The notes under the pieces: generated by a model | What the model saw: the letters and a program-made list of their open reading frames with translations, nothing else | Databases searched by the model: none | Told to the model about the DNA's origin: nothing | Part shown: positions 1-6,405 of the stretch, one piece after another | How positions within the stretch are numbered: the stretch's first letter is position 1 | Layout of the letters: each line of letters opens with the position of its first letter | Translations under genes and position numbers: made by a program | Source: Actinomycetota bacterium | GTDB lineage: Bacteria; Actinomycetota; Thermoleophilia; Gaiellales; Gaiellaceae | Direction of reading: 5' to 3' | DNA length: 6,594 nucleotides | NCBI GenBank assembly: GCA_003170995.1 | Contig: PMXT01000071.1 | Location: 2,122-8,715, forward strand

Positions 1-330
1 CGACATCACCAGGCGAAGGTTCGACTCGATCAGCTTGCGCTTGGCATTCTCGTCGCCCTCGTCTTTGAGCCTCGCTAGCTCTCGCTCCTCGGCGGATGTG
101 AGGAGGGGCCCGTCGCCTATCTGGCGGATGTAGAGCTTGAGCGGATCGGACGTTTGAGTGGCGTAGGCGGTCCCCTTTTTTACTTCCGTCTCTTCCTCTT
201 GCTGGAGATCGCCGAGCTCGTCCTCTTCTTCAATCGCGGCCGGTAGCTCGGCCGCGTCGTGAACCAGCTCCAGCTTCGGCGGCGAGGGCGTCGATTCTGG
301 GAGAGGATGCGGATGGATCGGCTGCTCCAC
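1..330 (-). CDS. Primary-type RNA polymerase sigma-70 factor (RpoD/SigA family), N-terminal part, cut by window edge
   Basis: Only the first 110 codons are in the window; the rest lies beyond base 1. Residues 62-110 match sigma region 1.2 and the beginning of region 2.1: DPLKLYIRQIG at 62-72, PLLT at 75-78, a charged helix with EERELARL, then NLRLV at 104-108. This is the conserved region of group 1 and 2 sigma factors that direct core RNA polymerase to housekeeping promoters. ECF sigmas lack it. Before it is a short Pro/His-rich head (1-19) and an acidic stretch rich in Glu and Asp (34-49), with no recognisable region 1.1. The start is GTG at 328-330, the only ATG, GTG or TTG in frame before the upstream stop at 382-384. 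An AGGG lies only 3 nt before it and a GAGGG about 14 nt before, so the ribosome site is poor. The gene reads in the same direction as the 431-1150 gene, 101 nt downstream of it. Family assignment is firm; primary versus group 2 status needs the missing C-terminus. Confidence 0.87.
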   Translation of the reverse strand, partial: MEQPIHPHPLPESTPSPPKLELVHDAAELPAAIEEEDELGDLQQEEETEVKKGTAYATQTSDPLKLYIRQIGDGPLLTSAEERELARLKDEGDENAKRKLIESNLRLVMS

Positions 331-384
331 GATCCCTGTATCGGCCCTCGCTGTAAGCGGCTTTACGCAACTCCCCCGTTTCTA

Positions 385-432
385 GAGCAGAAAACACCCT
401 TTAGGGGGAGGCGCGCTCGCCGTGTTCTGCTC
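385..432 (-). terminator. Branched inverted repeat, possible terminator or attenuator between repeat protein and sigma gene
   Basis: GAGCAGAA (385-392) pairs perfectly with TTCTGCTC (425-432). After a two-base bulge, CAC (395-397) pairs with GTG (422-424). Inside are two small hairpins: CCCT/AGGG (398-407 region) and GGCG/CGCC (411-422 region). Read as minus-strand RNA the element could fold as a three-way junction. It overlaps the TGA stop of the upstream gene (431-433). The inner CCCTAAAGGG hairpin is followed on the minus strand by TGTTTTCT, which resembles the T-run of an intrinsic terminator but is short and interrupted. A terminator or attenuator role is inference; the inverted repeat is directly visible. 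Confidence 0.4.
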
Positions 433-1150
433 AATCGAGCGGTTTCTTGCCGTTCGGCTCCACCGACGCCACGAGCATTCCGCCTGCCTCTATCTCTATC
501 CCTTCTTCGCGCAGGCGCTCGCCGATAAGGAACTGGAAGGTTGACCAGGCACCTCGTCGAGCCTCGAATAATCGGTAGACCTGCCACTCGCTCATGAGTT
601 GCGTATTGTTCGCGTGCCGGTCGGCCCAGTCGGCGAAACGCGGTAGATGACCAAGCTCGCGCGCGAGCTTGGTGCCTTCATCGATGGCGCGCTCGAGGCG
701 CTCTTCGCCGATCGGCAAGTCGTAGCCGGCTTGGCGCAGGGCTTCGCGCAGCGAGCCGAAGGTGTGCCAGTAGAGAGACTTCGACGGCACCTGTCCCTTG
801 CGCGCGTCGAGATCTTTTGCGGTTGGCGTGCGATCTAGCTTCTCCCCCAGTTCGCGCAAGGCGCGCAGCAGCTCGTCTCGAGTGGCGAAGCGTCTGGGTA
901 CGAGGCCCGCCTTGCGCTTGGCCGCGTTCCAGCTTCCGAAATGTTCGATCACCGTCTGTGGGTGGATCGTCGTCTCCTCGTCGTTCGCGAATTCGCGCAT
1001 GGTCGGTGAGCGACCAAGCCTCTCGGCGCACGCGCTCAGCTCGTTCAGGATGCGCTCATTCGAGTAGCGCTTGCGGATACTCGCCTGGAAGCTCGCCAGA
1101 GCTTGCGGATCGATCGCCGTCAAGGCACGAAGAGGGGGCTTCGAAGTCAT
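431..1150 (-). CDS. Homing-endonuclease-associated repeat protein, putative DNA-binding protein
   Basis: The product is 239 residues. It carries tandem units of the homing endonuclease-associated (HNH) repeat type: a helix, GR/DR-(S/T)PT, a second helix, then FGS(W/L), a basic or Ala-rich helix, and AG(L/Y). Unit 1 spans about residues 31-83 (GRSPT at 46-50, FGSW at 71-74, AGL at 81-83). Unit 2 spans about 91-143 (DRTPT at 106-110, FGSL at 131-134, AGY at 141-143). Unit 3 (about 150-217) is degenerate, with ELGHLP and a remnant GAW. Such repeats accompany homing endonucleases and also occur in stand-alone proteins, where they are thought to bind DNA. No HNH, LAGLIDADG, GIY-YIG or other catalytic motif is visible, so nuclease activity is not supported. 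The start is ATG at 1148-1150 with no Shine-Dalgarno in front, and a candidate promoter fits a leaderless mRNA. The sigma gene lies 101 nt downstream on the same strand. A regulatory role is inference; a cytoplasmic location follows from the absence of signal peptide or membrane segments. Confidence 0.75.
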   Translation of the reverse strand: MTSKPPLRALTAIDPQALASFQASIRKRYSNERILNELSACAERLGRSPTMREFANDEETTIHPQTVIEHFGSWNAAKRKAGLVPRRFATRDELLRALRELGEKLDRTPTAKDLDARKGQVPSKSLYWHTFGSLREALRQAGYDLPIGEERLERAIDEGTKLARELGHLPRFADWADRHANNTQLMSEWQVYRLFEARRGAWSTFQFLIGERLREEGIEIEAGGMLVASVEPNGKKPLD

Positions 1151-1157
1151 CGCAAGT

Positions 1158-1185
1158 AGTTTAGAGCACTATGCGTAGATCGCAA
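1158..1185 (-). promoter_or_regulatory. Candidate leaderless promoter for the repeat protein
   Basis: On the minus strand TTGCGA (plus 1180-1185) matches the -35 consensus at four of six positions. After a 16-nt spacer, TAAACT (plus 1158-1163) matches the -10 consensus at four of six. Seven bases separate the -10 box from the ATG at 1148-1150, which would place transcription start at or next to the A of the start codon. This agrees with the lack of a Shine-Dalgarno there. Leaderless genes are common in actinobacteria. Two partial hexamers can arise by chance. Confidence 0.4.
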
Positions 1186-1217
1186 AGTGTTTCGATCTCG
1201 ACTCCGGATGACCTTCA

Positions 1218-1241
1218 AACGGGCTCCAGCGCCGAGCCGTT
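1218..1241 (-). terminator. Weak terminator-like hairpin downstream of the GGDEF/HD-GYP gene
   Basis: Read on the minus strand, AACGGCTC and GAGCCCGTT form an eight-pair stem with a single bulged C and a seven-base loop. It lies 46 nt beyond the TGA stop at 1287-1289. Only three T residues end the stem, so intrinsic termination would be weak. The rest of the 136-nt gap (1151-1286) holds the candidate promoter and a perfect 10-bp palindrome, GACGATCGTC, at 1261-1270. No small gene is supported there. Confidence 0.3.
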
Positions 1242-1286
1242 GACCCACTCTGGCGAGCAAGACGATCGTCGGAACGGACGGAGAAC

Positions 1287-4025
1287 TCAGTGGGTGAACT
1301 CGAGCGCGCCGTCGGCCGATTCGTCTTCTGGCGTGTCGTCCTCGGACTCGCCGATCTCGGCGGGCAAGATGCTCTCGAGCGCCGAGACGCAACGCGGACA
1401 GAACTGCTCGCCCGCGTTGTCGCGCAGTTCCGTGAGAGCTTGCGTGACCTGGCGGGCCGAACGATAGGTGCGCGTGGTTAGCATCGAGTCGAGAGCATCG
1501 GCTACATGGATGATGCGAGCACCGAGTGGAATCTCCTCTCCGGCGAGCCCGTCCGGGTAGCCGGAGCCGTCGTAGTGCTCGTGATGGTGGCGGATAGCCG
1601 GAACTGCATCGGCCAGGAAGCCGAGGCGCTCGATGATGCGGGCTCCCTCATCGGCGTGCCGTCGCATCAGTTCCCACTCGTAGTCGTTCAGTTGCGTGGG
1701 CTTGAGCAATACGGCGTCGGGCACGGCTAGCTTGCCGATGTCGTGGAAGAGGGCGGCCTGGCCGAGGATGTTGAGCTCCGCTTGCGAAAGCGTGATCTCG
1801 CGCCCGATCGCGAGGGCGAGTTGCTGGACGCGTCGCGAGTGACCGGCGGTGTAGGAGTCGCGCGCGTCGACGGTCGCCGACAAGCTCTCCATGGCAGCGG
1901 TCGAGCGCTGACGAAGCAACGTGTTTGCCTGCTCGAGCGAGAGGTTCTGCTTCTGAATCGTCTCGGCCGCCTGGCGCAGCTTGTGAGCGCTCCTCTGCGC
2001 GTGCCCGAGGTAATCCTCTTGTGTCTTGCGCATGATCAGGAGCGGTAATGCGAAGACGAGCAGCGCCTCCTTTCCGATGGCGTGATAGCCGACTGCGATC
2101 AGCGCGGCCACAAGGCCGTAGACGAGGTAGTGCGGCACCAGCCAGGTGAAGCGCTGTCGCCAGGCGGCTAGCCAGTCCTCGTGGCCCTCGAGCGCCAAGG
2201 CGGTCGCCAGGAGCCCGGTGTTGACCAGAAAGTAGACACCGCCAGCGACGATCCCGGCCGTGTCGAAGGCGAGTTGGCGAGTGCTCAGCTCGCGAGCGAG
2301 TGCGAAGACGCCACCTGCGGCACACCCCGCGAGGCTGAGGCCGCCGATATTGAAAAGCACGTGGTGTAGTGGCGAGCGCCGCGCACTCCACTCGACCACG
2401 CTCGTCGTCACGGCGAGGAGAAGTGCGACGCGCACGTCGAACAGAGCGACCCCGGCGATCGTGCCGACGGCGCTGACCGAGATCGAACCGTCATCGACCT
2501 GGATGGCGAGTGCCTGCCCGATTCCGACGAGTGCGGTGATGGCGACGATACCCCGCCAGTCGATCTGTCCGTGCGAGAACAACGTGGCCGCGACACCGAG
2601 AGCGATACCGCTTGTGCTGATCAGCGCAACGAGCGCAGCCAGGCGGAAGGAGAGCGAGAGAAAGTACGGGCTCTGAGTCGCGTGAGGTCGTGGATTGTGC
2701 TCGGCGTCGGGAGCTGTGTGTTCTTCGTGCTCTGCGATCTGGGCGGCGACTTCGAGGTGACCGCTGAGTGAGGGTGCGAGCACAGCCGCCTCGGCGCTTG
2801 CGGCCTGCACCCGATTACGTCCTTGCAGCTTGGCCCGGTAGACAGCCAGATCGGCTTGATGGATGAGCGCGTTCTGATCGGCGCCGTCGCTCGGAAAGGA
2901 GGCGATTCCGATCGAGACGGTGGCGTGGATTGGTTCACTCGACGTCGAGACGTCAACGGAGCGCTCGGCGACGGCACGACGGATCCTCTCCGCGATCTCT
3001 AGCGCCTTCTCCACCGGCGTCTCGGGCAACAGGATGCTGAATTCTTCGCCACCGAAGCGAGCCGCCACGTCGTAGTGGCGAAGTTGCACGCGGAAGACAT
3101 CGGCAACGGCGCAGATAACAGCGTCGCCGGCCAGGTGACCGTAGGTGTTGTTGATCTCGCGCAGGAGATCCAGATCGACCATCAGCACCGAAAGCGGGTG
3201 ACCGTAGCGAATCGATCGCGCCAACTCATCGGCGAACACGCGACCGAAGTGACGCGCGTTGTAGAGCCCGGTCTTGGGGTCGACACGCGCCTCCTCTTGC
3301 AGTCGCGGCACCGTAAGCGAGCGCTGTGCAAGTGCTAGCGGAGCGATTGCGAACAAAGCCAGCCAGGAGTCGTAGGTCCAGATGAGAGCGATCACAACTC
3401 CGAGTGCCGCTAAGGCGAGGTTGTAACCAAGCCACGAAAGAGAGGCCGCCGATCGCCAGACGCCCGGGCCACCGTTGATCTGGTGTTGGATGATCGCGAC
3501 CAGGCTGTGGTCGACGAACACAAAGGTCGCTGCTGCCAGTAAACCCGCCAGCGCGATCTCGTATCTTCCGCCGGTTAGCCCGTGGCCCTTCAGGACGAGA
3601 TCGGCCATGCCCCAGGCGCCGAATGAGGCCAGCGTGGCGCACGAGATCGAGGATGCCTGCGCGGTCCACGTGTAGCGCTGTTTGAGCCATTCCGGCAGGT
3701 GCTGCGCGATCGGCACGAGAATGACCAGCTCGGGCGGCAGCACGAGAGCAGCCGCCACGATGAAGACCGCAACCGTCTCGTTGTTGTGGCTCGACGAGCT
3801 CCTTGTCACGGACAGCTGTGTGATCGCCGCCGCGACAGCGAAGCAGGCGAATGCGTACCAGCCACTCGTACCCGAGCGGAGACGTGCGAGTAGGGTCGCA
3901 TCCAGGCCGATGCAGGCGACGGTGACCAGAGTCGTGAAGACGCGCGCGCTCAGGTTGCGGTGGCGGAGCGCCGTCCTCGGTCTACGGCCGTCGGCGCGGT
4001 CGGTCTCGTTCGCGGAGATACTCAC
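1287..4025 (-). CDS. Bifunctional membrane c-di-GMP enzyme: GGDEF diguanylate cyclase plus HD-GYP phosphodiesterase
   Basis: Numbering is from GTG 4025 (912 residues). The order is: hydrophobic module, about 6-7 helices (28-240); GGDEF domain (250-408); His/acid-rich linker (about 419-454); second hydrophobic module (455-668); coiled coil (667-715); HD-GYP domain (about 716-890); acidic tail. The GGDEF domain keeps Asp284, Asn292, Asp301, active-site GGEEF (325-329), I-site RHYD (316-319), and Lys399 and Arg403; spacing matches PleD without gaps as I recall it. It should convert two GTP to c-di-GMP with product inhibition. The HD-GYP domain keeps His729, His761-Asp762 (HDIGK), His790, His814-His815, DGSGYP (819-824) and Asp843, and should hydrolyse c-di-GMP. 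The two membrane modules resemble each other, indicating internal duplication. An in-frame GTG at 4091 would add 22 low-complexity residues but has no ribosome site; GTG 4025 has GAGGG ten bases upstream and is preferred. The gene is divergent from murT. Which activity dominates in vivo cannot be told from sequence. Confidence 0.92.
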   Translation of the reverse strand: MSISANETDRADGRRPRTALRHRNLSARVFTTLVTVACIGLDATLLARLRSGTSGWYAFACFAVAAAITQLSVTRSSSSHNNETVAVFIVAAALVLPPELVILVPIAQHLPEWLKQRYTWTAQASSISCATLASFGAWGMADLVLKGHGLTGGRYEIALAGLLAAATFVFVDHSLVAIIQHQINGGPGVWRSAASLSWLGYNLALAALGVVIALIWTYDSWLALFAIAPLALAQRSLTVPRLQEEARVDPKTGLYNARHFGRVFADELARSIRYGHPLSVLMVDLDLLREINNTYGHLAGDAVICAVADVFRVQLRHYDVAARFGGEEFSILLPETPVEKALEIAERIRRAVAERSVDVSTSSEPIHATVSIGIASFPSDGADQNALIHQADLAVYRAKLQGRNRVQAASAEAAVLAPSLSGHLEVAAQIAEHEEHTAPDAEHNPRPHATQSPYFLSLSFRLAALVALISTSGIALGVAATLFSHGQIDWRGIVAITALVGIGQALAIQVDDGSISVSAVGTIAGVALFDVRVALLLAVTTSVVEWSARRSPLHHVLFNIGGLSLAGCAAGGVFALARELSTRQLAFDTAGIVAGGVYFLVNTGLLATALALEGHEDWLAAWRQRFTWLVPHYLVYGLVAALIAVGYHAIGKEALLVFALPLLIMRKTQEDYLGHAQRSAHKLRQAAETIQKQNLSLEQANTLLRQRSTAAMESLSATVDARDSYTAGHSRRVQQLALAIGREITLSQAELNILGQAALFHDIGKLAVPDAVLLKPTQLNDYEWELMRRHADEGARIIERLGFLADAVPAIRHHHEHYDGSGYPDGLAGEEIPLGARIIHVADALDSMLTTRTYRSARQVTQALTELRDNAGEQFCPRCVSALESILPAEIGESEDDTPEDESADGALEFTH

Positions 4026-4219
4026 TTTGGAAGCGCCCTCAAACGGGCGTGTTCGCCGTTCTGGCGAAGAGCGTGGCGGATATCGGGGCACACTGAAACG
4101 GCACGATATTTACTGACACACCACGCTATCGATGAGAGACGAGAGATGGCATCACCCATCAAGGTAGACGGATACGTTACGCGTTGGACGGAAGGACGTA
4201 CTGTAGGCTCGCTATTACG
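4026..4219. other. Divergent intergenic region between the c-di-GMP gene and murT
   Basis: This roughly 194-bp stretch must contain the promoters for both divergent genes if the preferred starts are right. I see no convincing paired -35/-10 set in either direction. Isolated partial boxes include CTGACA at 4113-4118 and TTGGAC at 4184-4189 on the plus strand, and TAAATA on the minus strand near 4110, none with a good partner. Apart from the two hairpins at 4034-4068, no repeat, small gene or RNA gene is supported. The longest-reading alternatives (GTG 4091 on the minus strand, TTG 4184 on the plus strand) would shrink the region to 92 bp. Confidence 0.6.
4034..4068 (-). promoter_or_regulatory. 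Two tandem hairpins in the probable leader of the c-di-GMP gene, one covering its ribosome binding site
   Basis: TTCGCC (4052-4057) and GGCGAA (4063-4068) form a perfect 6-bp stem with a 5-base loop. Two bases away, CGCCC (4034-4038) and GGGCG (4045-4049) form a 5-bp stem with a 6-base loop. On the minus strand the second hairpin's 3' arm and loop contain GAGGG, the best Shine-Dalgarno for the GTG at 4023-4025. Folding could therefore limit translation. This applies only if the 4025 start is right; with the 4091 start the bases are coding. Regulation by this structure is inference. Confidence 0.35.
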
Positions 4220-5626
4220 GTGCGAACACCGCTCGTAATCAGTACTTTAGTCGCGCGCGCGGCTGGCTTCGTGTCGCGACTCACGGGCCGCGGCGGAGGC
4301 ACGACCTTGCCGGGCCGCGTGCTGAACGCTCTCGATCCGGGCGCCTCCTCTCGCCTGGCTGCTCGGCTCGAGCAGGGCTCGGCCATCATCTCGGCCACGA
4401 ACGGCAAGACGACGAGCGCGGCCATGACTGCGGCGATACTTGCTCCTCGCTTCAGGCTGGCCGGCAATCCCGCCGGCGCGAATCTCTCCTCGGGTGTCTC
4501 CACTGCGCTTCTGCACACGCGCGGTGCCGAGCTGGGACTGTTCGAGGTCGACGAGGCGGCGCTGCCGCGGGTGGCCGAGGCGCTGCGGCCGCGGGCGCTC
4601 TGTCTCGGTAACCTGTTCCGCGACCAGCTCGATCGCTATGGCGAGCTCGAGCTCCTGGCCGAACGCTGGCGGGGCGTCGTCGCCGAGCTTCCGGCGGAGA
4701 GCACACTGGTCGTCAACGTGGACGACCCGCAGCTCGCCCAGCTCGCGTATGGGCGTGAGGGCGTGATCCGCTTTGGAATCGAGGACAGGCGTCACGGCGG
4801 CCCCCTCCCCCACGCCGCCGACGCCCGTTACTGCAGCGCCTGCGGCGTCGCCTACAGCTACCGGTTGGCCTACGTCGGTCATCTCGGCGAGTACTCCTGT
4901 CCCGGCTGCGGATTCGAGCGCTCGCAACCAGATATCTGGGCCGAGGAGATCGAGCTAGATGGTCTCACCGGCTCCAGCTTCCGGCTCCGTCTGCCCGAGA
5001 GAACGGCATCCGTCCGGCTCCGTCTGCCCGGCCTCTACAACGTCTACAACGCGCTTGCGGCGGCAGCGCTCGGGTACGCGCTGGGCGCCCAAGCGGACGA
5101 GATCGCAAGCGGTCTCGAGAGCACTCGAGCCGTCTTCGGTCGCTCGGAGAGGATCGAGATCGGAGAGAAGAAGCTGCTTCTGCTGCTGATCAAGAATCCA
5201 ACCGGAGCCAATGAAGTGGTGCGCACGCTCGTTGCCGGCGGCACGCCGAAGACTCTGGTGATCGCGCTCAACGACGGCATTGCCGACGGCCAGGACGTCT
5301 CGTGGATCTGGGACGTCGACTTCGAGCCGCTGCTGTACGGTCTCGAGCGCCTGATTGTGAGCGGGGGTCGCGCCGCGGAGCTGGCGTTGCGCTTCAAATA
5401 CGCGAGCTTTTCCGAGAGCCAGATCGATGTGATCCCGTCGCTTGCCGGGGCGCTCGATCGCGGATTGGAGCTCACGAAGGAAGGAGGCGAGCTGGTCGTC
5501 TGCCCGACCTATACGGCCATGCTCGAGCTGCAGAAGGTGCTCGCCGAGCGAGGGTACGCCGACCTCTACTGGCAGCGAGCAGCCCGCGCCCGCGAGGAGT
5601 CCGGGCACGCGAGGGGGCCGGAATGA
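4220..5626 (+). CDS. murT: Lipid II isoglutaminyl synthase, ligase subunit MurT
   Basis: MurT activates the alpha-carboxylate of D-Glu in the lipid II stem peptide with ATP and amidates it, using ammonia from GatD, to give D-isoglutamine. It acts at the cytoplasmic membrane face. Numbering from GTG 4220 (468 residues): Mur-ligase ATP loop ATNGKTT at 59-65; GNPAGANL (82-89); EVDE (109-112); a Cys4 zinc-ribbon insert with CSAC (205-208) and CPGC (227-230), as in characterised MurT proteins; GLYNVYNALAAAALG (271-285); then the C-terminal DUF1727-type domain with NDGIADGQDVSWIWD (351-365), whose Asp residues include the likely partner of the GatD active site. A TTG at 4184 would add 12 residues. 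Neither start has a ribosome site; GTG 4220 gives an N-terminus of usual length, a short amphipathic helix before the LPG segment. The TGA stop overlaps the gatD ATG. An 18-bp direct repeat lies inside at 4980-5030. Confidence 0.95.
   Translation: MRTPLVISTLVARAAGFVSRLTGRGGGTTLPGRVLNALDPGASSRLAARLEQGSAIISATNGKTTSAAMTAAILAPRFRLAGNPAGANLSSGVSTALLHTRGAELGLFEVDEAALPRVAEALRPRALCLGNLFRDQLDRYGELELLAERWRGVVAELPAESTLVVNVDDPQLAQLAYGREGVIRFGIEDRRHGGPLPHAADARYCSACGVAYSYRLAYVGHLGEYSCPGCGFERSQPDIWAEEIELDGLTGSSFRLRLPERTASVRLRLPGLYNVYNALAAAALGYALGAQADEIASGLESTRAVFGRSERIEIGEKKLLLLLIKNPTGANEVVRTLVAGGTPKTLVIALNDGIADGQDVSWIWDVDFEPLLYGLERLIVSGGRAAELALRFKYASFSESQIDVIPSLAGALDRGLELTKEGGELVVCPTYTAMLELQKVLAERGYADLYWQRAARAREESGHARGPE
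4980..5030 (+). repeat. 18-bp exact direct repeat inside murT
   Basis: TCCGGCTCCGTCTGCCCG occurs at 4980-4997 and again at 5013-5030. The period is 33 bp, or 11 codons, so the frame is kept. Both copies encode RLRLP, giving two successive beta-strand-like segments just before the conserved GLYNVYNA motif. It may be an in-frame duplication, or the same residues written with the same preferred codons. Confidence 0.75.
5611..5617 (+). promoter_or_regulatory. Ribosome binding site of gatD inside the end of murT
   Basis: GAGGGGG lies five bases before the gatD ATG at 5623-5625. The murT stop TGA (5624-5626) overlaps that ATG as ATGA, which indicates translational coupling and suits a 1:1 enzyme complex. 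This site fixes the gatD start even though the frame stays open upstream to 5302. Confidence 0.75.
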
Positions 5627-6378
5627 CGACTCGGATTCGCGTCTGCCATCTCTATCCCGACCAGCTCAACATCTACGCCGATCGCGGCAACATCGCCGTC
5701 TTCCGTAGCCGCTCAGAGCGGCGCGGCTACGAGCTCGAGGTGCTCGGTGTCGGTGTCGGCGAGGTGCTCGCGCGCGATTGCGACCTGATCTACCTGGGCG
5801 GCGGCCAGGATCGCGAGCAGGCGCTGATCGCGCCGGATCTGGCCCGACGTGGCGAGGAGATCTCGATGGCGCTCGAAGATGGCGCGGCGCTGCTCGCGGT
5901 CTGCGGCGGCTACCAGCTGCTCGGGCGCGGCTACCGCGACCGGACGGGAGTCGAGATGCTCGGCGCCGGGGTGCTGCCGCTGGAGACCGTGGCCGGCGAC
6001 AGGCGCATGATCGGCGACGTCTCGATCGAGTGCGAGCTGGAACCCGACGAGATGCTTACGGTGGTCGGCTTCGAGAACCACGGCGGTCGCACGCGGCTCG
6101 ATCCTGGCGCAGCTCCGCTCGGACGCGTCGTGCACGGCTTCGGCAACGACGGAGATAGCGGCTTCGAGGGTTGCCGGCTGGGCAAGGCGATCGGCACCTA
6201 CCTACACGGACCGCTCTTGCCTCGCAACCCATGGCTGGCCGACTGGCTGCTAGCGCAGGCGCTTGGCCGGCGCCTCGGCGAGGTGCCCGAGCTGGAGCCG
6301 CTCGACGACGAGCTCGAGTACCAGGCTCATGCGGTCGCGCTGGGACGGGCGCGGGAGCGCGGCGGGAAATTCCGTTAG
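5623..6378 (+). CDS. gatD: Lipid II isoglutaminyl synthase, glutamine amidotransferase subunit GatD
   Basis: GatD is a class I glutamine amidotransferase of the CobB/CobQ-like type. It hydrolyses glutamine and passes ammonia to MurT for amidation of D-Glu in lipid II. The product is 251 residues, the usual size. Visible features are the N-terminal LYPDQLNIYADRGN (10-23); YLGGGQDREQ (57-66), the oxyanion-hole side; the nucleophile elbow AVCGGYQLLG with Cys94; DRRMIGDV (126-133) with Arg128, a position reported important in the S. aureus enzyme; GFENHGGRT (149-157); and TYLHGPLLPRNP with His195, the likely catalytic histidine. Cys94 falls at the same number as in S. aureus GatD as I recall it. 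There is no third catalytic residue of the classic triad within GatD, consistent with an Asp being supplied by MurT. The ATGA overlap with murT and a strong ribosome site show a two-gene operon. The TAG stop is at 6376-6378, and no clear terminator follows. Confidence 0.95.
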   Translation: MTTRIRVCHLYPDQLNIYADRGNIAVFRSRSERRGYELEVLGVGVGEVLARDCDLIYLGGGQDREQALIAPDLARRGEEISMALEDGAALLAVCGGYQLLGRGYRDRTGVEMLGAGVLPLETVAGDRRMIGDVSIECELEPDEMLTVVGFENHGGRTRLDPGAAPLGRVVHGFGNDGDSGFEGCRLGKAIGTYLHGPLLPRNPWLADWLLAQALGRRLGEVPELEPLDDELEYQAHAVALGRARERGGKFR

Positions 6379-6405
6379 CCGGCCTCCTCGTGAACCGCAG
6401 TAAAC

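Noticed and set aside
1648..2391. Long open frame on the minus strand inside the c-di-GMP gene
   Set aside because: Its product is Arg-rich and low in complexity and it lies wholly within a well-supported gene; it is a high-GC frame shadow.
1215..4048. TCAAACGGGC shared between 1215-1224 and 4039-4048, once upstream of each of two minus-strand genes
   Set aside because: Distances to the two start codons differ, and many 10-base matches are expected by chance in a window this size.
3682..4116. Plus-strand open frame covering the start of the c-di-GMP gene
   Set aside because: It is antisense to the N-terminal membrane module and has no recognisable content.
4184..4219. TTG at 4184 as the murT start
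   Set aside because: It has no ribosome site and adds 12 residues without family resemblance; GTG 4220 fits the usual N-terminus better, though neither start is proven.
4247..4927. 226-codon open frame antisense to murT
   Set aside because: No family motif; murT in the opposite strand has full domain support.
5302..5622. Open upstream extension of the gatD frame into murT
   Set aside because: Arg-rich translation without motifs. The ATG at 5623 has a strong ribosome site, the ATGA overlap, and places the catalytic Cys at the family position.
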